This document shows, in pieces, positions 1-10,767 of a stretch of DNA of 64,000 nucleotides. Positions within the stretch are counted from its first letter, which is position 1. Every line of letters starts with the position of its first letter. The DNA is taken from positions 41,998,927 through 42,062,926 of the forward strand of contig CM055101.1 of the NCBI GenBank assembly GCA_029204225.1, given 5' to 3'. The stretch comes from Diphasiastrum complanatum (taxonomy: Eukaryota > Streptophyta > Lycopodiopsida > Lycopodiales > Lycopodiaceae). Made by a program: the position numbers and the translations under genes. The notes below the pieces were generated by a model, which searched no databases, was not told where the DNA came from, and saw nothing but the letters and a program-made list of their open reading frames with translations.

Positions 1-2282
1 ACTCTAAACCCTAAACCTTACAAAAAGCGCTACTACAACTAAACTACCGTGTCGAAAAATGCAAAAAAACATTGGAAAGGACCAATCAAAATTGTACACT
101 AACCGTAGTAGAATGTTATTTGTTATTAAAGTGTGTATTTGAGAAATCTAAATTACAAGCTAACTCTTGAAACTTTTCTTTGCATGTGAGGTTTAAGAAT
201 GAAACGTTCATCTAGTCTTACATCCTTGAAATTGCTTAGGGTGTTGAAATGATTCCTTGAAGTCCACTCATAATATTTGGAAACTCTTAAAAAGTCTCGA
301 GATGATGCGTTTCAGTTTCCGCTTGCCTTCCATTACAAAGGAGACACAAGAGTCAGGCGGGTTGTAACAAGAGGTTGAGATCATAGCTACTGACGGTACT
401 CATTGGGGTAGCTCAAGAGCACCTCACAGGCAATGTGTGTACTATGGACAAGAGTTCTCGAGCACTCTCACTAGCCTCAAGGCTCATCTAATGGGCAATT
501 TAAATGGCAGGGCAACCAATATTTGTAGAGACCACCTGGTATCCAAGGCAACACATGATAGAGATGAATGGATATGGCAACATGGATCTTCCCAGCCAAC
601 TACAACCGTTGGGCCCTCCACACTGCCTACAGCAACACAGCCCTCTTGGACACCTTCAATAGGGCAAGGCCCTTCCAGCAATTGCCTATGGCAGCAACTT
701 CTCCCAAACTTCTCACTGCCTTCATGGCTCTCTCTTACTTGTCGAGGGCAAGGCCCTTCCAGCAATTGGCCTATGGCAGCAACTTTTCACTGCCTTCATG
801 GCTCTCTCTTACTTGTCGACAATGTCGAGGGCCAGCGTATCCCCAAGGCTCATACATAATGTCAAGTATCATTTTTCCTCTCGGGCAAGGAAGGCTTCCC
901 TCGCTCCATCCTCGTCTACCACAGCCCCCTTTCTATTTCTTTCCCCAGGGACTGCTTTTTCTGTCTTCTCACAGGGCATCCTCTCCTTACTCATTACAAT
1001 CTTCCACATAACTTGCTCTTTCATGACTATCTCTTGGAAGTTTCATCCGTCAAACCTCTCAAGAATTCGGTTGTTGCGCGATTGGTCGACTTCACCATGC
1101 TGATCTTGTTTTGAGGTTAGTTTTTGATGAACTAAGCATCATCATCACTAACACAGCTCATGGGCCCATAACCTGTAGAAAATCTCTAGTTGTGTGCAGT
1201 AGAAATAAACTAATAAATCAGATTCAAGATAACAACACGATGACACAAGTGAGGAAGAAAAGGTATGTAGCCTGCTGTATTAAAGTAGAACTGGGAGCGC
1301 TTCAAGTAAAAAGACAGCAACAGACTAATATGTTGTACTACTGAAAAAAAACGAGAGAAAAAACTATGTAATGCTATATTCCTCCTACATATCAAAGCAT
1401 AGACTTCAAAGAGAGTTTTACATCAAGACAATACTCTAACTACCTCCTTTTCAACATTTTAATAGATAGTCATTTCCAGCACAAAAGAGTGATGACGTGT
1501 GGCATATTCCCAACAAAGTCCAGGATTAGAATTTAGTACCCAACATAACAAAGGAGACGTGCAACCTTCAACCCTATGGAGTCCAACCACAATCTTGGAC
1601 CATCAATTTCATCATGCAACCCTAGACCAAATGTTATGACATCCCTACTCAGATAATTAGTGCCCTAGAGCAGGTGCAGGTCACATTCACAAACATCTGT
1701 CAATGTACAACGACCAGCATACTGAGTTATATCGCTTCTCCAGAGGTGACGGGCAGATTCAGGCTTGCATTGAAGAGCAAAGCCAATCAAAGGAAGTCCC
1801 TACGTAAAAACAAGAAAAATTTACATTTCAAGTTTCCACAGTTCAGCTTGCTCAAAACCTAACTAGAAACCATAGTTGATGGGCAAAATGCACCACTAAG
1901 AATAGAGAAAATCAGCACAAATCAGCTAGTTGTAGTAAGATCTCAAGTGAGAACTGCCAATGGAAAAATATATCAATGTTATGTCTAGGGGATAGTACCC
2001 AACATAACAAAAGACACAAGTCGTACAATCTCTCAGCTACTTGCCCACAGATCCACCTATCCGTTGTTGGCAGCAAAGAAGATGAGAACTTTTCAGAAGC
2101 AGCTAGCTCTTTCGATAAACAGACCAGTAAAAAACTTTAAATTGGAAGTATAGCATATCAGGTAGCAGATTCCAAAGACAGCAAAGTTAAAACTGCAATT
2201 GGCAACATCATATGGATACTCATAACAAATGCATGTAGACAAAATACCAACTTCCTCAGCAAGTACAGTATTGAAATCTTAC
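1..2282. other. Non-coding stretch, probably intron or 3' flank of the minus-strand nucleotidyltransferase gene
   Basis: I see no convincing gene here. The first 18 bases contain a CCCTAAA telomere-type doublet. The short open frames have no recognisable domain. A direct repeat of about 20 bases beginning AGTACCCAACATAAC occurs near 1535 and 1990. Since the minus-strand exon at 2283-2510 ends in a good splice donor, this stretch would be its first coding intron if the gene is intact; I searched the minus strand for the family's next exon (GSVPLKTYLPDGDID-like) and did not find it. Confidence 0.4.
662..819 (+). repeat. Two-copy tandem duplication, 84 bp unit
   Basis: The unit starting GGGCAAGGCCCTTCCAGCAA at 662 repeats at 746. 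Both copies run through the same CTGCCTTCATGGCTCTC segment to CTTGTCGA; the second is about 10 bp shorter. The reading frames across it look incidental. Confidence 0.85.
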
Positions 2283-2510
2283 TTGACAATCAAAGCATTT
2301 GCCTACTAGCCGCTGAATGTACTCAGCAACAGCTCGTCTTCGTTTCTCAGAGGATTTGGTGGGCTGGATGCGATTGATCAATTCTGAAATTCTTAGCTCC
2401 ACACATGCCCATTTCTCATCATCCACAGAGGAGGGGAACCCAGCAGCAAAGAAGGATGATCCTTCAGGCAGGAGGCCGCTTGGCTGTGGCCAACCTTCAG
2501 GATCGCCCAT
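2283..2510 (-). CDS. First coding exon of a plant PAP/OAS1-type nucleotidyltransferase
   Basis: The exon encodes 76 residues starting MGDPEGWPQP, with a block reading IQPT..SEKRRRAVAEYIQRL and then C..CQV. Plant nucleotidyltransferase-like proteins of the PAP/OAS1 substrate-binding superfamily (non-canonical poly(A) polymerase relatives) begin with MGD, then a QPT-SE-RR-V-Y-QRL block just before the GS motif and DxD catalytic aspartates. Coding sequence stops at a donor (CAA then GTAAGA), exactly where the family continues with V-F-x-F-G-S. The ATG is chosen because the GA microsatellite lies just upstream and MGD matches the family. The catalytic exons are not found to the left, so this is either a gene with a first intron over 2.2 kb or a captured 5' piece. 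The promoter-like region on its right favours a gene. Confidence 0.68.
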
Positions 2511-2511
2511 A

Positions 2512-2514
<3 letters not shown>

Positions 2515-2582
<68 letters not shown>

Positions 2583-2593
2583 TCTCTCTCTCA
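2515..2593 (+). repeat. (TC)n microsatellite
   Basis: About 78 bases of almost pure TC with one CCC interruption near 2578. On the minus strand it is a (GA)n tract about five bases before the nucleotidyltransferase ATG, so it would lie in the 5' UTR. Confidence 0.97.
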
Positions 2594-3930
2594 AAATGAA
2601 ACTTTTGAAGGCCAATCAAAATAGCATAAGAAACGAGGCTCGGATGACGCAAATTTGTACGAAGTAGCTATGTAGTGCAATAGATTTATTGGACCACCAC
2701 TGTCAGTTGCTCCAGGGCAGATATTCGGATGAGAGGTAGACCCAGCAGGGACTAATTCCCCTTTGAAGAATAATGGCCTTCGTGGATTGATCATCCAGCC
2801 TAACAAACCTTCTGAAAATACATTTTTCAATAAAAGGATATGGCAAATTTTACCATGATGACCAAAGGTGGCTTGAATATATAGTAAATTTTCAAAAACA
2901 GCCAAATATGCAGGTTGGTGAAATCAAAACAGCGAGGAGATCGATAAAAGAAAAGCCAATCAGGTGACAAATCATGTTCAGATTTTACGTTATGACAAAA
3001 TTGGAAAATTTGATCAATACCAGAAGACACAGAACACAGCTATGGGGCAACGGTGAACTTCGGGTGGCAGAACTGAATAAGACAACTCTCATCCAGGATA
3101 GCAATGCCCTCTGCTCATAAGATTATAACACCACCTTGGCTCAATGCATCACTGCACGTAGCCAAAGGCATTCTTTCTTATATCTATTTGCAAGCAATAG
3201 ATATAAAAAGATGGATCAATCCAAAAACTAGTAAAATATCAAAGAGATTATAGTACGAGCCTGAGTTAGAATGGCAGTGTGAATCAGGGCAGATAATTTA
3301 CTGATCCAAAATCAGGCCAGCATCAGCTCGTGCCCTGGCCTATCACAATATTCCATACCACAATGAGCTGCAGCACATTGAAGCCATTCAATACCGAATG
3401 ATCCAAAAAGGCTTCAGTAAGCCGATAGGTAAACAATCTGCATGACTAGGGCAAATTGGAAGATCGTACCTAGGGTTTCAGCACTCTCCTATAAATGACA
3501 CATACCAATGAAACATCACGAGATAGGGTTCTCACAGATAGGATTGGAAAGAAGCAAACCAGCTAGCATGAGGCTTGTTTTGTGAAATGCCAGAGCCATG
3601 GTGAATCAAAATTGAAAAGTGGCCAGCACTGTGCAATGAGAGGGCCGAAAACCGCATCCAAGGAAGAAAATGAGTGATGAAAAGGTGGCGTCCGGATCCT
3701 TGGAGCTCTTTCGGCATGGCCTGGGGGGAATCACATCATACTCATCCGCATCCGCATCCGCATCCGCATCACCATTGCCATGGCAACAGAACTCAGCACC
3801 AGCGCACAAACCCTACAACAGAGAAACAGCATCCAAGAGAGAAGAAGAAGAGACGAGAAAAAGGGCGAATGAGAAGGCGAGAGTATTTGAACGGAAAAAG
3901 AGAAGGGGGCGGGGGGGTTTGTTTGCTGCT
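2594..3930 (-). other. Probable 5' UTR and 5'-UTR intron of the nucleotidyltransferase gene
   Basis: No protein domain is visible. On the minus strand 3780-3930 is CT-rich and contains a TTGTAGGGTTTGTGCG stretch, typical of plant 5' UTRs. Its distance from the ATG at 2510 suggests a 5'-UTR intron, though I cannot fix its ends. A cDNA would be needed to place the start site. Confidence 0.35.
3743..3770 (+). repeat. (ATCCGC)n hexanucleotide repeat
   Basis: Four to five copies of ATCCGC in tandem, in the presumed 5' UTR of the minus-strand gene. Translated, it gives Asp-Ala or His-Pro repeats that are probably not real protein. Confidence 0.9.
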
Positions 3931-3969
3931 TAGTGACACGAGCATTTTTACGCCCCCTCACTTGGATGA

Positions 3970-4190
3970 TAGCCACGCGTCAAGAATGCCATTTGGAGAA
4001 ATATCAATGGTTTATCCAGAAACACGTGGCAAAATCTGATTCATTTTAAAAATAGTTAACGGTGGCGAGCTTAAAATCTTGGTGTGTTTATTCAAGAAAA
4101 GGACCCTGGGGGCTCGCCTTAGCTGGGGAGGCCGCGTGTGTAGAAATTTGGATCTCCACGTGGCAGCTTCAGTGCGGTTCCACGTGTCAA
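3970..4190 (-). promoter_or_regulatory. ABRE/G-box cluster, presumed promoter of the nucleotidyltransferase gene
   Basis: Four ACGT-type elements lie within 220 bases: CCACGCGTC at 3973, ACACGTGGC near 4022, the palindrome CCACGTGG at 4156-4163 and CCACGTGTC at 4180-4188. Such sites bind bZIP factors (ABF/ABI5 class) or bHLH factors, and clustered copies usually mark abscisic-acid or stress-responsive promoters. They lie upstream of the CT-rich leader on the minus strand. Direction is inferred from the exon position. Confidence 0.5.
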
Positions 4191-4199
4191 TCGTGTGGA

Positions 4200-5251
4200 G
4201 ACCATGGTTTTGTACCATATAAAAAATGGCTTGGAAATTAAGCATTTACCTATGTTGGAAATGGCACATAGGAATGGGTCAAGCTTCTTGGCTTATTGTA
4301 GTAAAGTTGTGGAATTTGTAGCACACCTAGACCGACCAAGCTATTAGACTTCAACATGGAATAGGCAACCTATGTTGTCGCGAGCCCACCATCATCCAAT
4401 AGTGGTAGTGCTCGTTGAGTGATATCTCTCGAGCACATTCCAACCTTCTAGCACTCTTGGATGGTGATAACCTTGTGACTTGCACAACAAGTATGGTTGC
4501 TTATACGCTCGTATATTTGCAATAATGCATTTACAATTGGGCATATGGGGGAGTTTCATATGATCACCATGCCTTGTGGACTCTTTGCTGGCTTTTTGAA
4601 TTAGGTAGGGCATTTCAGCTTTGTTGCTCGAACCTGTCTTCTAACCTCAACATGTGCATGGAATTTGTTTAACATTCCCTGTCCTTGGGTCATCATAGTT
4701 GGCATTGAGTCAGGGCCAAAATCCCCAAAGTGCTTTGGAGATACAAGGTACCTTACCCACAACCAGCTTCCTCTTCCACCCTTCTTGCCTAAGAAAACCA
4801 AGGTTGTGGGTGGGATCCACTCTCACAAGTGCATTCATCTAAATTGTGAAAACTGGTTTGCATTTCATGTTAAATGGAGCTTGGACTTGTTATTGCTAAA
4901 TAAATGGTATTAAGTACATGTATACATTCCAATAAATACTTTTTTCTTTTTTCTTTTTTGCTTGTATGTCCTCACTTGTGCTTTGAGTTGAACCTTTGTC
5001 ATCAAGAAGATAGAATAAAGTCATGTTGTGAGCCATGCATGCACTTCCAACTTAACAAGCTTGTTGAAGTTCATAAGTAGCATATTTATAGCAAGCCAAA
5101 TAAGACATCTGATTTTTATAAAGCCAACGTGCCATAAAAGCACTAATCAAATGTGTTGCATAAGCATGATCATGGAGACAACAGAAAACAAAGCAATAAT
5201 AGAAATGTCACCGTACCCATGCCTTTCCCAAAAAAGGTTGATGACTCCAAG
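4200..5251. other. Non-coding, no identified feature
   Basis: The sequence is AT-rich and unassigned. The short frames match no family I know, and no terminal repeats or primer sites are seen. It may be old LTR-element interior. Confidence 0.4.
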
Positions 5252-5737
5252 TGTTGCGTCCATGTCCTACATGAAGGATTCGGAATAGTCCTTGACATGG
5301 ATAGCCAGTACTCCAGTGTATGAGATTATTCGATACGCCACATCATTCTAGACAACCAATAATGTGATTAATAACTTTGTGAGGGCACATGTGCTCTAAT
5401 TGGGCTAAGGAACTAGTGCATGGTGATTAACAGTTTTTTGTGCAAGAATAGGAGATCAAGTTGCTTTTGCATGGTCTTGGGGTATCCTAGAGAGAATATT
5501 CCTCAGCTTTTGGGGTCTATATCCTTGGTAGGAACTCGCCTATCTCCTCATTCATTTTTCTGATTTCAAGAGCCATGATCTTCTCCTCTCTTGCAATCAA
5601 TTACCGCGGCGCTCGAGGGTGAAGCTGTTAGGGACTTGACTTGTTGTTTCCTATTGGTGGCGTGGTTTGACTCCACAAGTGTCCTTTTGGTTGCATACGA
5701 CGAGATCTTAATAGATCTTCACTTGGCAATCGTTACA
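5252..5737 (+). mobile_element. Degenerate LTR (copy C of an LTR family with three copies in this window)
   Basis: It starts TGTTGCGTCCATGTCC and ends CAATCGTTACA. Along its length it aligns with the LTRs at 6916-7403 (inverted) and 10782-11250 (direct): shared segments include GACATGGATAGCC, GCAAGAATAGGAGATC, AGGTGTCCTTTTGG-like and GATCTTCACTTGG. It is the most diverged copy. No primer site follows its right end and no polypurine tract precedes it, so it may be a solo LTR. Confidence 0.75.
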
Positions 5738-5773
5738 CTAGGAAGATAAGAGATGTTTTCTAACATGTACCTA

Positions 5774-5786
5774 GGCTCTGATATCA
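5774..5786 (-). promoter_or_regulatory. Minus-strand primer binding site with LTR edge at 5788
   Basis: Read on the minus strand, an LTR ending TTCCAACA is followed by TGATATCAGAGCC, one base from the initiator-tRNA-Met site. This marks the 5' LTR of a minus-strand element whose LTR extends right from 5788. The other LTR edge could not be placed. Confidence 0.5.
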
Positions 5787-5950
5787 TTGTTGGAATCCTA
5801 TCATCTCCATCTCTTATCCTACTACTAATCTAGATCCATTCATTTGTTGTGTGTAAGTATTTGTACAGTCACACAATTTGCAAAAATACACTTGTTTTCT
5901 AACAGTCTGCAGAAATGCAAAGGAATCGGTGACAGTGTTCTGTCAAGTCA

Positions 5951-6040
5951 GCCGACATCGACTATTCGGTCACCATCCGATTGTTCAGCCACCATTCACC
6001 GTTCGACTATTCGGCCACCATCCGACATCAACTATTCGGC
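5951..6040 (+). repeat. Imperfect short tandem repeat, about 45 bp period
   Basis: CGACTATTCGG(T/C)CACCATCCGA occurs at 5959 and again at 6004, with shorter partial copies between and after. It lies inside the presumed minus-strand LTR or its flank. Confidence 0.65.
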
Positions 6041-6902
6041 TTCACCGACTAGTCGTATGTCACTATCAACTCAAATAGTCGACTCGAACATTCGGCGGCT
6101 CAACAGTACCTTCATCACGTCCAAACAGAATCTCTAACGGAACTAGATATTGTCCGAAAGCGATTGCTAATCGCACGTAGTGCCTTAATCCTATTTGTCA
6201 AGTACAGACTAAACATTCTTTTAATTAGTTAGCCATGTGTATATCCAAACTTCATGAAAGCTTAGGGAAAGCTTTATTACATCTCTGAAAACGATCATAC
6301 CAATTCTTGGCTGAGAATTTTGAGATCTACCCCAAAATTAGTCCAAAAATCATCAAAAACCTTGGTTTTTGACCAATTTTGACCAGATTTTGTGGGGGAA
6401 AACCACAAATTCGTGCCTTCGAATCCAAATCCCTGTAAAACCAATGCATGCAAGCACTTTAAGTTCTGATTTAAGTCAAACATGGTTTACATAGCCCATT
6501 TATGGTCCAAAAACACCAATTTTTGGTCCAAAATCACTATCTAACAAACCTTTTGACTTTTCAAACAACATGCAATCATTAAATTATGTAATTAATGACT
6601 GTAAAACAGCAAGTACAATCTGGAAAACGTACTACACCAGATGCTATAATCAATTTCTTGCAAAAACCATCAATTCTAGGTGAAAAAATTCACTAAATTC
6701 ATAAAAAAATCCAATGATTTCCTTCAAAATTCATGGAACAAATCCACAATCATGAACTTTAGGCTGAAAGTACATCAAGAATATGAGAATCCACCTAGTT
6801 GAAATTGAATTCCAACACCTGGAAGAAGAAGCAAAGAGCTACACCAAAGGAACTACAAAATCCAAGATCCTCAAGCTCCACCTCCTGGTAGATGTGATCC
6901 AA
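6041..6902. other. Non-coding interior of a minus-strand LTR element
   Basis: Immediately left of the primer site at 6903-6914 this should be the leader of the element whose 5' LTR is at 6916-7403. It is AT-rich, with repeated TTTTGGTCCAAAA-type words near 6350-6530. No gag or pol is visible. Confidence 0.4.
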
Positions 6903-6914
6903 GCTCTGATACCA
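6903..6914 (-). promoter_or_regulatory. tRNA-Met primer binding site
   Basis: TGGTATCAGAGC on the minus strand, separated by one base from the LTR end TTACA at 6916. It fixes the LTR at 6916-7403 as a 5' LTR transcribed leftwards. Confidence 0.85.
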
Positions 6915-6915
6915 C

Positions 6916-7403
6916 TGTAAGAACCACCAAGTGAAGATCTACAGGATTCCAATCACATGCAAACCAAAAGGACACCTGTGGAGCATGAACCACCCAACCA
7001 ATATGGAGAGGCTAGTCAATACCCTAACCAATCCACCCCCAAGCCACAGTGAAGAACACAAGAGAGGAGAGGAAACAGTGGCTTAAGAATCACAATTCAC
7101 AATAGGAGGAGGGGCGAGTTTCCACTAGACTTATTATCCTCTAGAGAGAGAGAATATTTCCTTTAGGATCCCCCATGCACCTATATTGAGCTATTGATCT
7201 CCTATTCTTGCATTAAAGCAATCTTCACCGTGCATGTGCTCCTCTGTCCAATTATAGGTCTGGGCCCTCATATGATTATTAATTATTTAATACGACCACG
7301 TCCGGAATGACGTAGCATAACTAATAACCACATACAACTGGAGTGACCAGCTATCCACGTCAGGAATAATTCCGATTTCCTTATGCAGGACATGGACATA
7401 ACA
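6916..7403 (-). mobile_element. 5' LTR (copy A) of a minus-strand LTR retrotransposon
   Basis: On the plus strand it starts TGTAAGAACC and ends GGACATAACA, the TG...CA form. It is nearly the reverse complement of 10782-11250: the TGTTATGTCCATGTCCTG start and the CTTGGTGGTTCTTACA end are shared. The primer site sits directly inside. Its right edge abuts the truncated gypsy LTR. Confidence 0.85.
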
Positions 7404-7928
7404 CCCACACTTTTTTGAATTTGAATAATTAGGGAGGCAGAAATGAACCAATAGGATTCAGAGGCCAGGGTCCTCCTCTCTACTATAAGAAGGGACCAAC
7501 TCGAGTTGCTCCTCATGTTTATTTCCTCATTTCAATAAAGCAGATCGGTTCTCTTCAGAAATGGATTGATGAATGTCCTTGCTCTTCTTCTTTCCTTCTC
7601 CATCTCTCATGCTTTCTTTGGATTTTGCTAATTATTGGATCTGAATGTTATTGGGATTGAATGTTATTATACTTTTTATGAGAGAGAAAGATAGAGAGAG
7701 AAAGAGTAAGCTATCTTTGTTGTGAATTGTAGTGTTAATGGATCTTAGTGTTAATGAGTAGGGTTAATGGATGTAGAGTTAGATTTAGATCTTCCATTCA
7801 TGCTGAAATTTGAACTAAACTATCGCTCTCATGGGAACGAACCTATGCGTGACAACTAACTCCATCTCTATGATGCGAGATTGACTAGATCTTGGATTCA
7901 GGTTAGGCAAGGAAAGAAACCCACTACA
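7404..7928 (+). mobile_element. 5' LTR (3' portion) of a Tat/Athila-type Ty3/gypsy element
   Basis: The segment ends CACTACA followed by the gypsy primer site at 7933. It carries a CCAAT box at 7448-7452, a CTATAAGA TATA-type box at 7483-7490 and AATAAA at 7534-7539, the expected U3/R order. The true 5' edge is hidden by the neighbouring LTR at 7403. Confidence 0.65.
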
Positions 7929-7932
7929 ATTT

Positions 7933-7945
7933 TGGCGCCGTTGCC
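7933..7945 (+). promoter_or_regulatory. Primer binding site of Tat/Athila type
   Basis: TGGCGCCGTTGCC, the site used by plant Tat, Ogre and Athila elements (taken to be complementary to a tRNA-Asp 3' end), lies four bases after the LTR end. Confidence 0.85.
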
Positions 7946-9163
7946 AGAGAGCTACGCCAATTTTTCAGTTTGCAACATGATTGTTGGATGATTAGCTTGC
8001 ATTAGGCATCTTGTCGTGGCATGAATAGTGTTAGATCTGCATTTTAGGGTTAGTTTGGGATTGATTTTGCTTGATTTGAGTGGATTTGCTTGTTTGAAAT
8101 CTAATCTGATTGTTAAAACAAAGAAAGCTATTCAGATCACCAATCTTAAGATCCATTTGGATCTGAGATATCAGAGAAAATAACAAAAATCGGTCAAATC
8201 TGTCAGATTTGGTCAAAAAGAGACAAAAAGTGTCATCAGAGCTTAGAATTTTTTACCTTCTTTCAAGAAACCTTCGCCGAGTTACAGACACCTTCAGTTT
8301 TGTTCACAGAACCTTCAGTTTGAAGGGCAAAGATTAACTCCCAGCAGATTTCCAGAAACATCAGAAAAATCGTCAAAAAACACCAAAAAGTCACCAAAAC
8401 TCTAAAAATACAGAAAAAGAACCTTCGCCCGATTCAATGTGCACATGTGTGATTCAAATCTATCTACTGCCAGGTTGGCAAAGAATAATACCAAAAATAG
8501 AAAGGGTTTCAGAGGATCAGTTGTCATATTGCCATATTTTTGCCAAAAACATCACTTTTTTGTAAAATTACCAATATTACTCTTGATCCTTTGCCAGAAC
8601 CTTCGCCGAGTTTCCAGGACATTCTATTTATAGTAAAATACTATTTTTGAATTCGGCTAAGACTCTTCTTGATCAGATCATAGAAAATCTTGAATTTTAC
8701 CCTCGCCAACCATCAGAAACTATATTTTCTTGTGTCATAAACCTTCGTCCGTTTTTCCATAATTGTATCTGTGTTAGATCTTTCACCTAAGAGATTGGCG
8801 AAGGTTATTTCCCAAGAAATCATCAAAAAAAATGTTCAGAGAATTTTTTGCCCACAATAGCACTATTGAACCTTCGCCAAACGAATCTTTGTCTAGTGAA
8901 CCTTCGCCAGACCTATTTTAAGTTTCTGATTTTCCAGATCAAGTCTCTATCAAAATCTGGATCAAATCTGATATATTTTAAATTGGATTCTAAGAGATTT
9001 ATCATTTTTGAGAAGTATCGATTGATTGAATCTCAAAAACTTTTTCATAATATAGAATCAGATTCTTGAAAAATGGAATAGATCTAGCAGATCTGTTCTG
9101 AGATAGTTGTGATTAAAAAATCTAGATCCAATCTCATTGTCTGCTTGATCTAAATTTGTAAAG
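7946..9163 (+). mobile_element. Gypsy leader with repeated ACCTTCGCC motif
   Basis: This is the untranslated leader between primer site and gag. AACCTTCGCC or a one-base variant recurs near 8270, 8421, 8598, 8738, 8870 and 8900, with a reverse copy near 8803 and two ACCTTCAGTTT relatives near 8290-8315. Packaging signals normally lie in this part of LTR elements; linking the motif to packaging is speculation. Confidence 0.7.
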
Positions 9164-9604
9164 ATGGCTGCCCGTGGAGGTGCTCCACAGAAAGTCAATC
9201 CAATTATTGTTAGAAGAGCACCCCGTTTGGATCTACCCAAATATAATGGATTAACAGATCCAGTTAGATTTCTTCAGATCTATGCTGAATCCTGTGAAGT
9301 CTGTGGTGAGATCTATCCTCAAGATAAACTGAAGCTGTTTCCTATGGCCTTCATAGGCACAACACAAGATTGGTACTATAACCAAGACGAAACTGAGTGT
9401 ATAGATTGGGAGGTTGTTAAGCGAGCCCTTATCACACGGTTCAAACCGCGAAAGTTTATGGAAGACCCTTTCCCACTTTTAAGTAAAATTAAAAATGGGA
9501 AAGCAGAAAATGGTTGTGAAAATTGTCAACATTTCCTAGCTAGTTTGAGGCCTAAATTGGCAATTTTTGTACGTAGTTTTGGATCTAATCTTTCACACGT
9601 GTGA
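9164..9604 (+). pseudogene. Truncated gag of the Tat/Athila-type gypsy element
   Basis: The frame starts MAARGGAPQ and contains the Retrotrans_gag signature: LPKYNGLTDPVRFLQ, then FPMAFIGTTQDWYYN and W..VKRALITRFKPR. This is the N-terminal capsid-like part of a protein that normally runs several hundred residues and is followed by protease and reverse transcriptase. It is cut by an LTR-type sequence at about 9550-9600; the last 15 or so residues may already belong to that sequence, and TGA falls at 9602. It could not work alone. Confidence 0.85.
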
Positions 9605-10169
9605 AAGAGGCCTAGATACTTTTATTCTAGTATATATTTCATATTGAAGAAGTTTCAAACTTCAGGACCTTCGAAACGACACCAAAATCATGTTATTTGG
9701 ACATATAGGCCAAAATTGGCTATTTTAGGCTATTGGTGCCCTAACATTGGGTCCTAAGTTCTAGAGAGAGGAGAGAGAGTCATCTCTCTCACCTATATTA
9801 GGCTGAAATTTGTCAAGAACAGGTTGGAGAAACTTATTGTATGGTTGAGAGAGATCAATAGATCATTGTCACAATTTCTTCCTCCATTGAGAGCATTGCT
9901 TTGTGTATTGTCTTCAAGCTTTTGTGTATGATCTTAAGAAGTTTCCAAAAGTGGTTGGCTACTGTTGTAGGGCTGGTATGATGTTATTTTTGGCTGCCAT
10001 CAGTACCTTTTATAAGTTTCTTTTGTCTCTTGAATGCTTTGTCAAGTTCATGTGTATCAAAGGTAGCATTAGGATGCTTTGCCATTTCTAGCTTTTGTAG
10101 CTTGTTGTGCAAAGATCTTAGCCAAGTATTTTGGGAGTTTGGATCCATTCAAGATCCACTTTTTTCACA
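9600..10169 (+). mobile_element. LTR D, inserted in the gypsy gag
   Basis: It starts TGTGAAAGAGG and ends TTTTTTCACA, so the termini form a 7-base inverted repeat, and TGGTATCAGAGC follows directly at 10170. That makes it a plus-strand 5' LTR. No matching 3' LTR is seen. Text just upstream (9549-9598) resembles LTR D interior and end, so the left edge could lie further left. Confidence 0.7.
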
Positions 10170-10181
10170 TGGTATCAGAGC
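10170..10181 (+). promoter_or_regulatory. tRNA-Met primer binding site of LTR D element
   Basis: An exact TGGTATCAGAGC touches the LTR end CACA. Confidence 0.9.
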
Positions 10182-10767
10182 TAGTTGGCTATTATTTTTA
10201 GTAAGGTTTCCATTTATGGTGATATTTGGATGTTTGATCAAGTTCTAGCATGATTATGCATTACATTGTTGATCAAATCTTACTAACCTTTGTTTTGTGA
10301 GTTGAACTTGTGGATCAAAAGCATATTTCAGGTCTATTGAAGATCAGAGGCTGAGAAGAAGCTATTTTGTATTGGATCATAACACCTAATCATTTGTTGA
10401 TTGTGAGGCTTGTGCATATTCAATACTAACAATGTTCTGTTCAATGTATTGTTGACAATCTCCACTTCTGTGGATGAAAACTGTCCTTTGTGGATAAACA
10501 CTCTCTTTGATTGGATGAACCTTCTCCTTAAGTGGATGAAAAATACTCTTTGAGTGATTTTGTATTTCTCCAAAAGGCTGAGCAAAGCTCCCAGTTGGAT
10601 GAAAGATCCCCTTTTGGGTGAACAGATTGTCAACAATCTTTTGCATAAATTTTGGTGTACTTTGTTTCGCATGTAAGTAACTCTCCTAATGTAATTTGAT
10701 TGGAGCATTTGGTCAAAAGCATAAAGAAATTTTTTCCTAGTTTTCATTTCTAGAGATAGAAATGGTT
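10182..10767 (+). mobile_element. Short non-coding interior between LTR D and the LTR B polypurine tract
   Basis: No gag or pol is seen. GTGGATGAAA-like words recur at 10470-10620, framed by a perfect 13-base inverted repeat (TTGTTGACAATCT near 10450 and its complement near 10623). The segment joins a 5' LTR of one family to the 3' end of another, so it is a recombinant or nested remnant. Confidence 0.5.

Noticed and set aside
437-1103. Overlapping frames of 93 to 147 codons on both strands
   Set aside because: They cross a tandem duplication, contradict each other in strand and phase, and carry no motif.
2256-2615. Continuous 119-codon minus-strand frame including Arg-Glu repeats
   Set aside because: The Arg-Glu part is the GA microsatellite upstream of the likely ATG at 2510, and the last residues lie past the splice donor. 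Only 2283-2510 is taken as coding.
3606-3976. Asp-Ala and Met-Arg repeat proteins at the hexanucleotide repeat
   Set aside because: Open in several frames only because of the ATCCGC repeat; position fits a 5' UTR.
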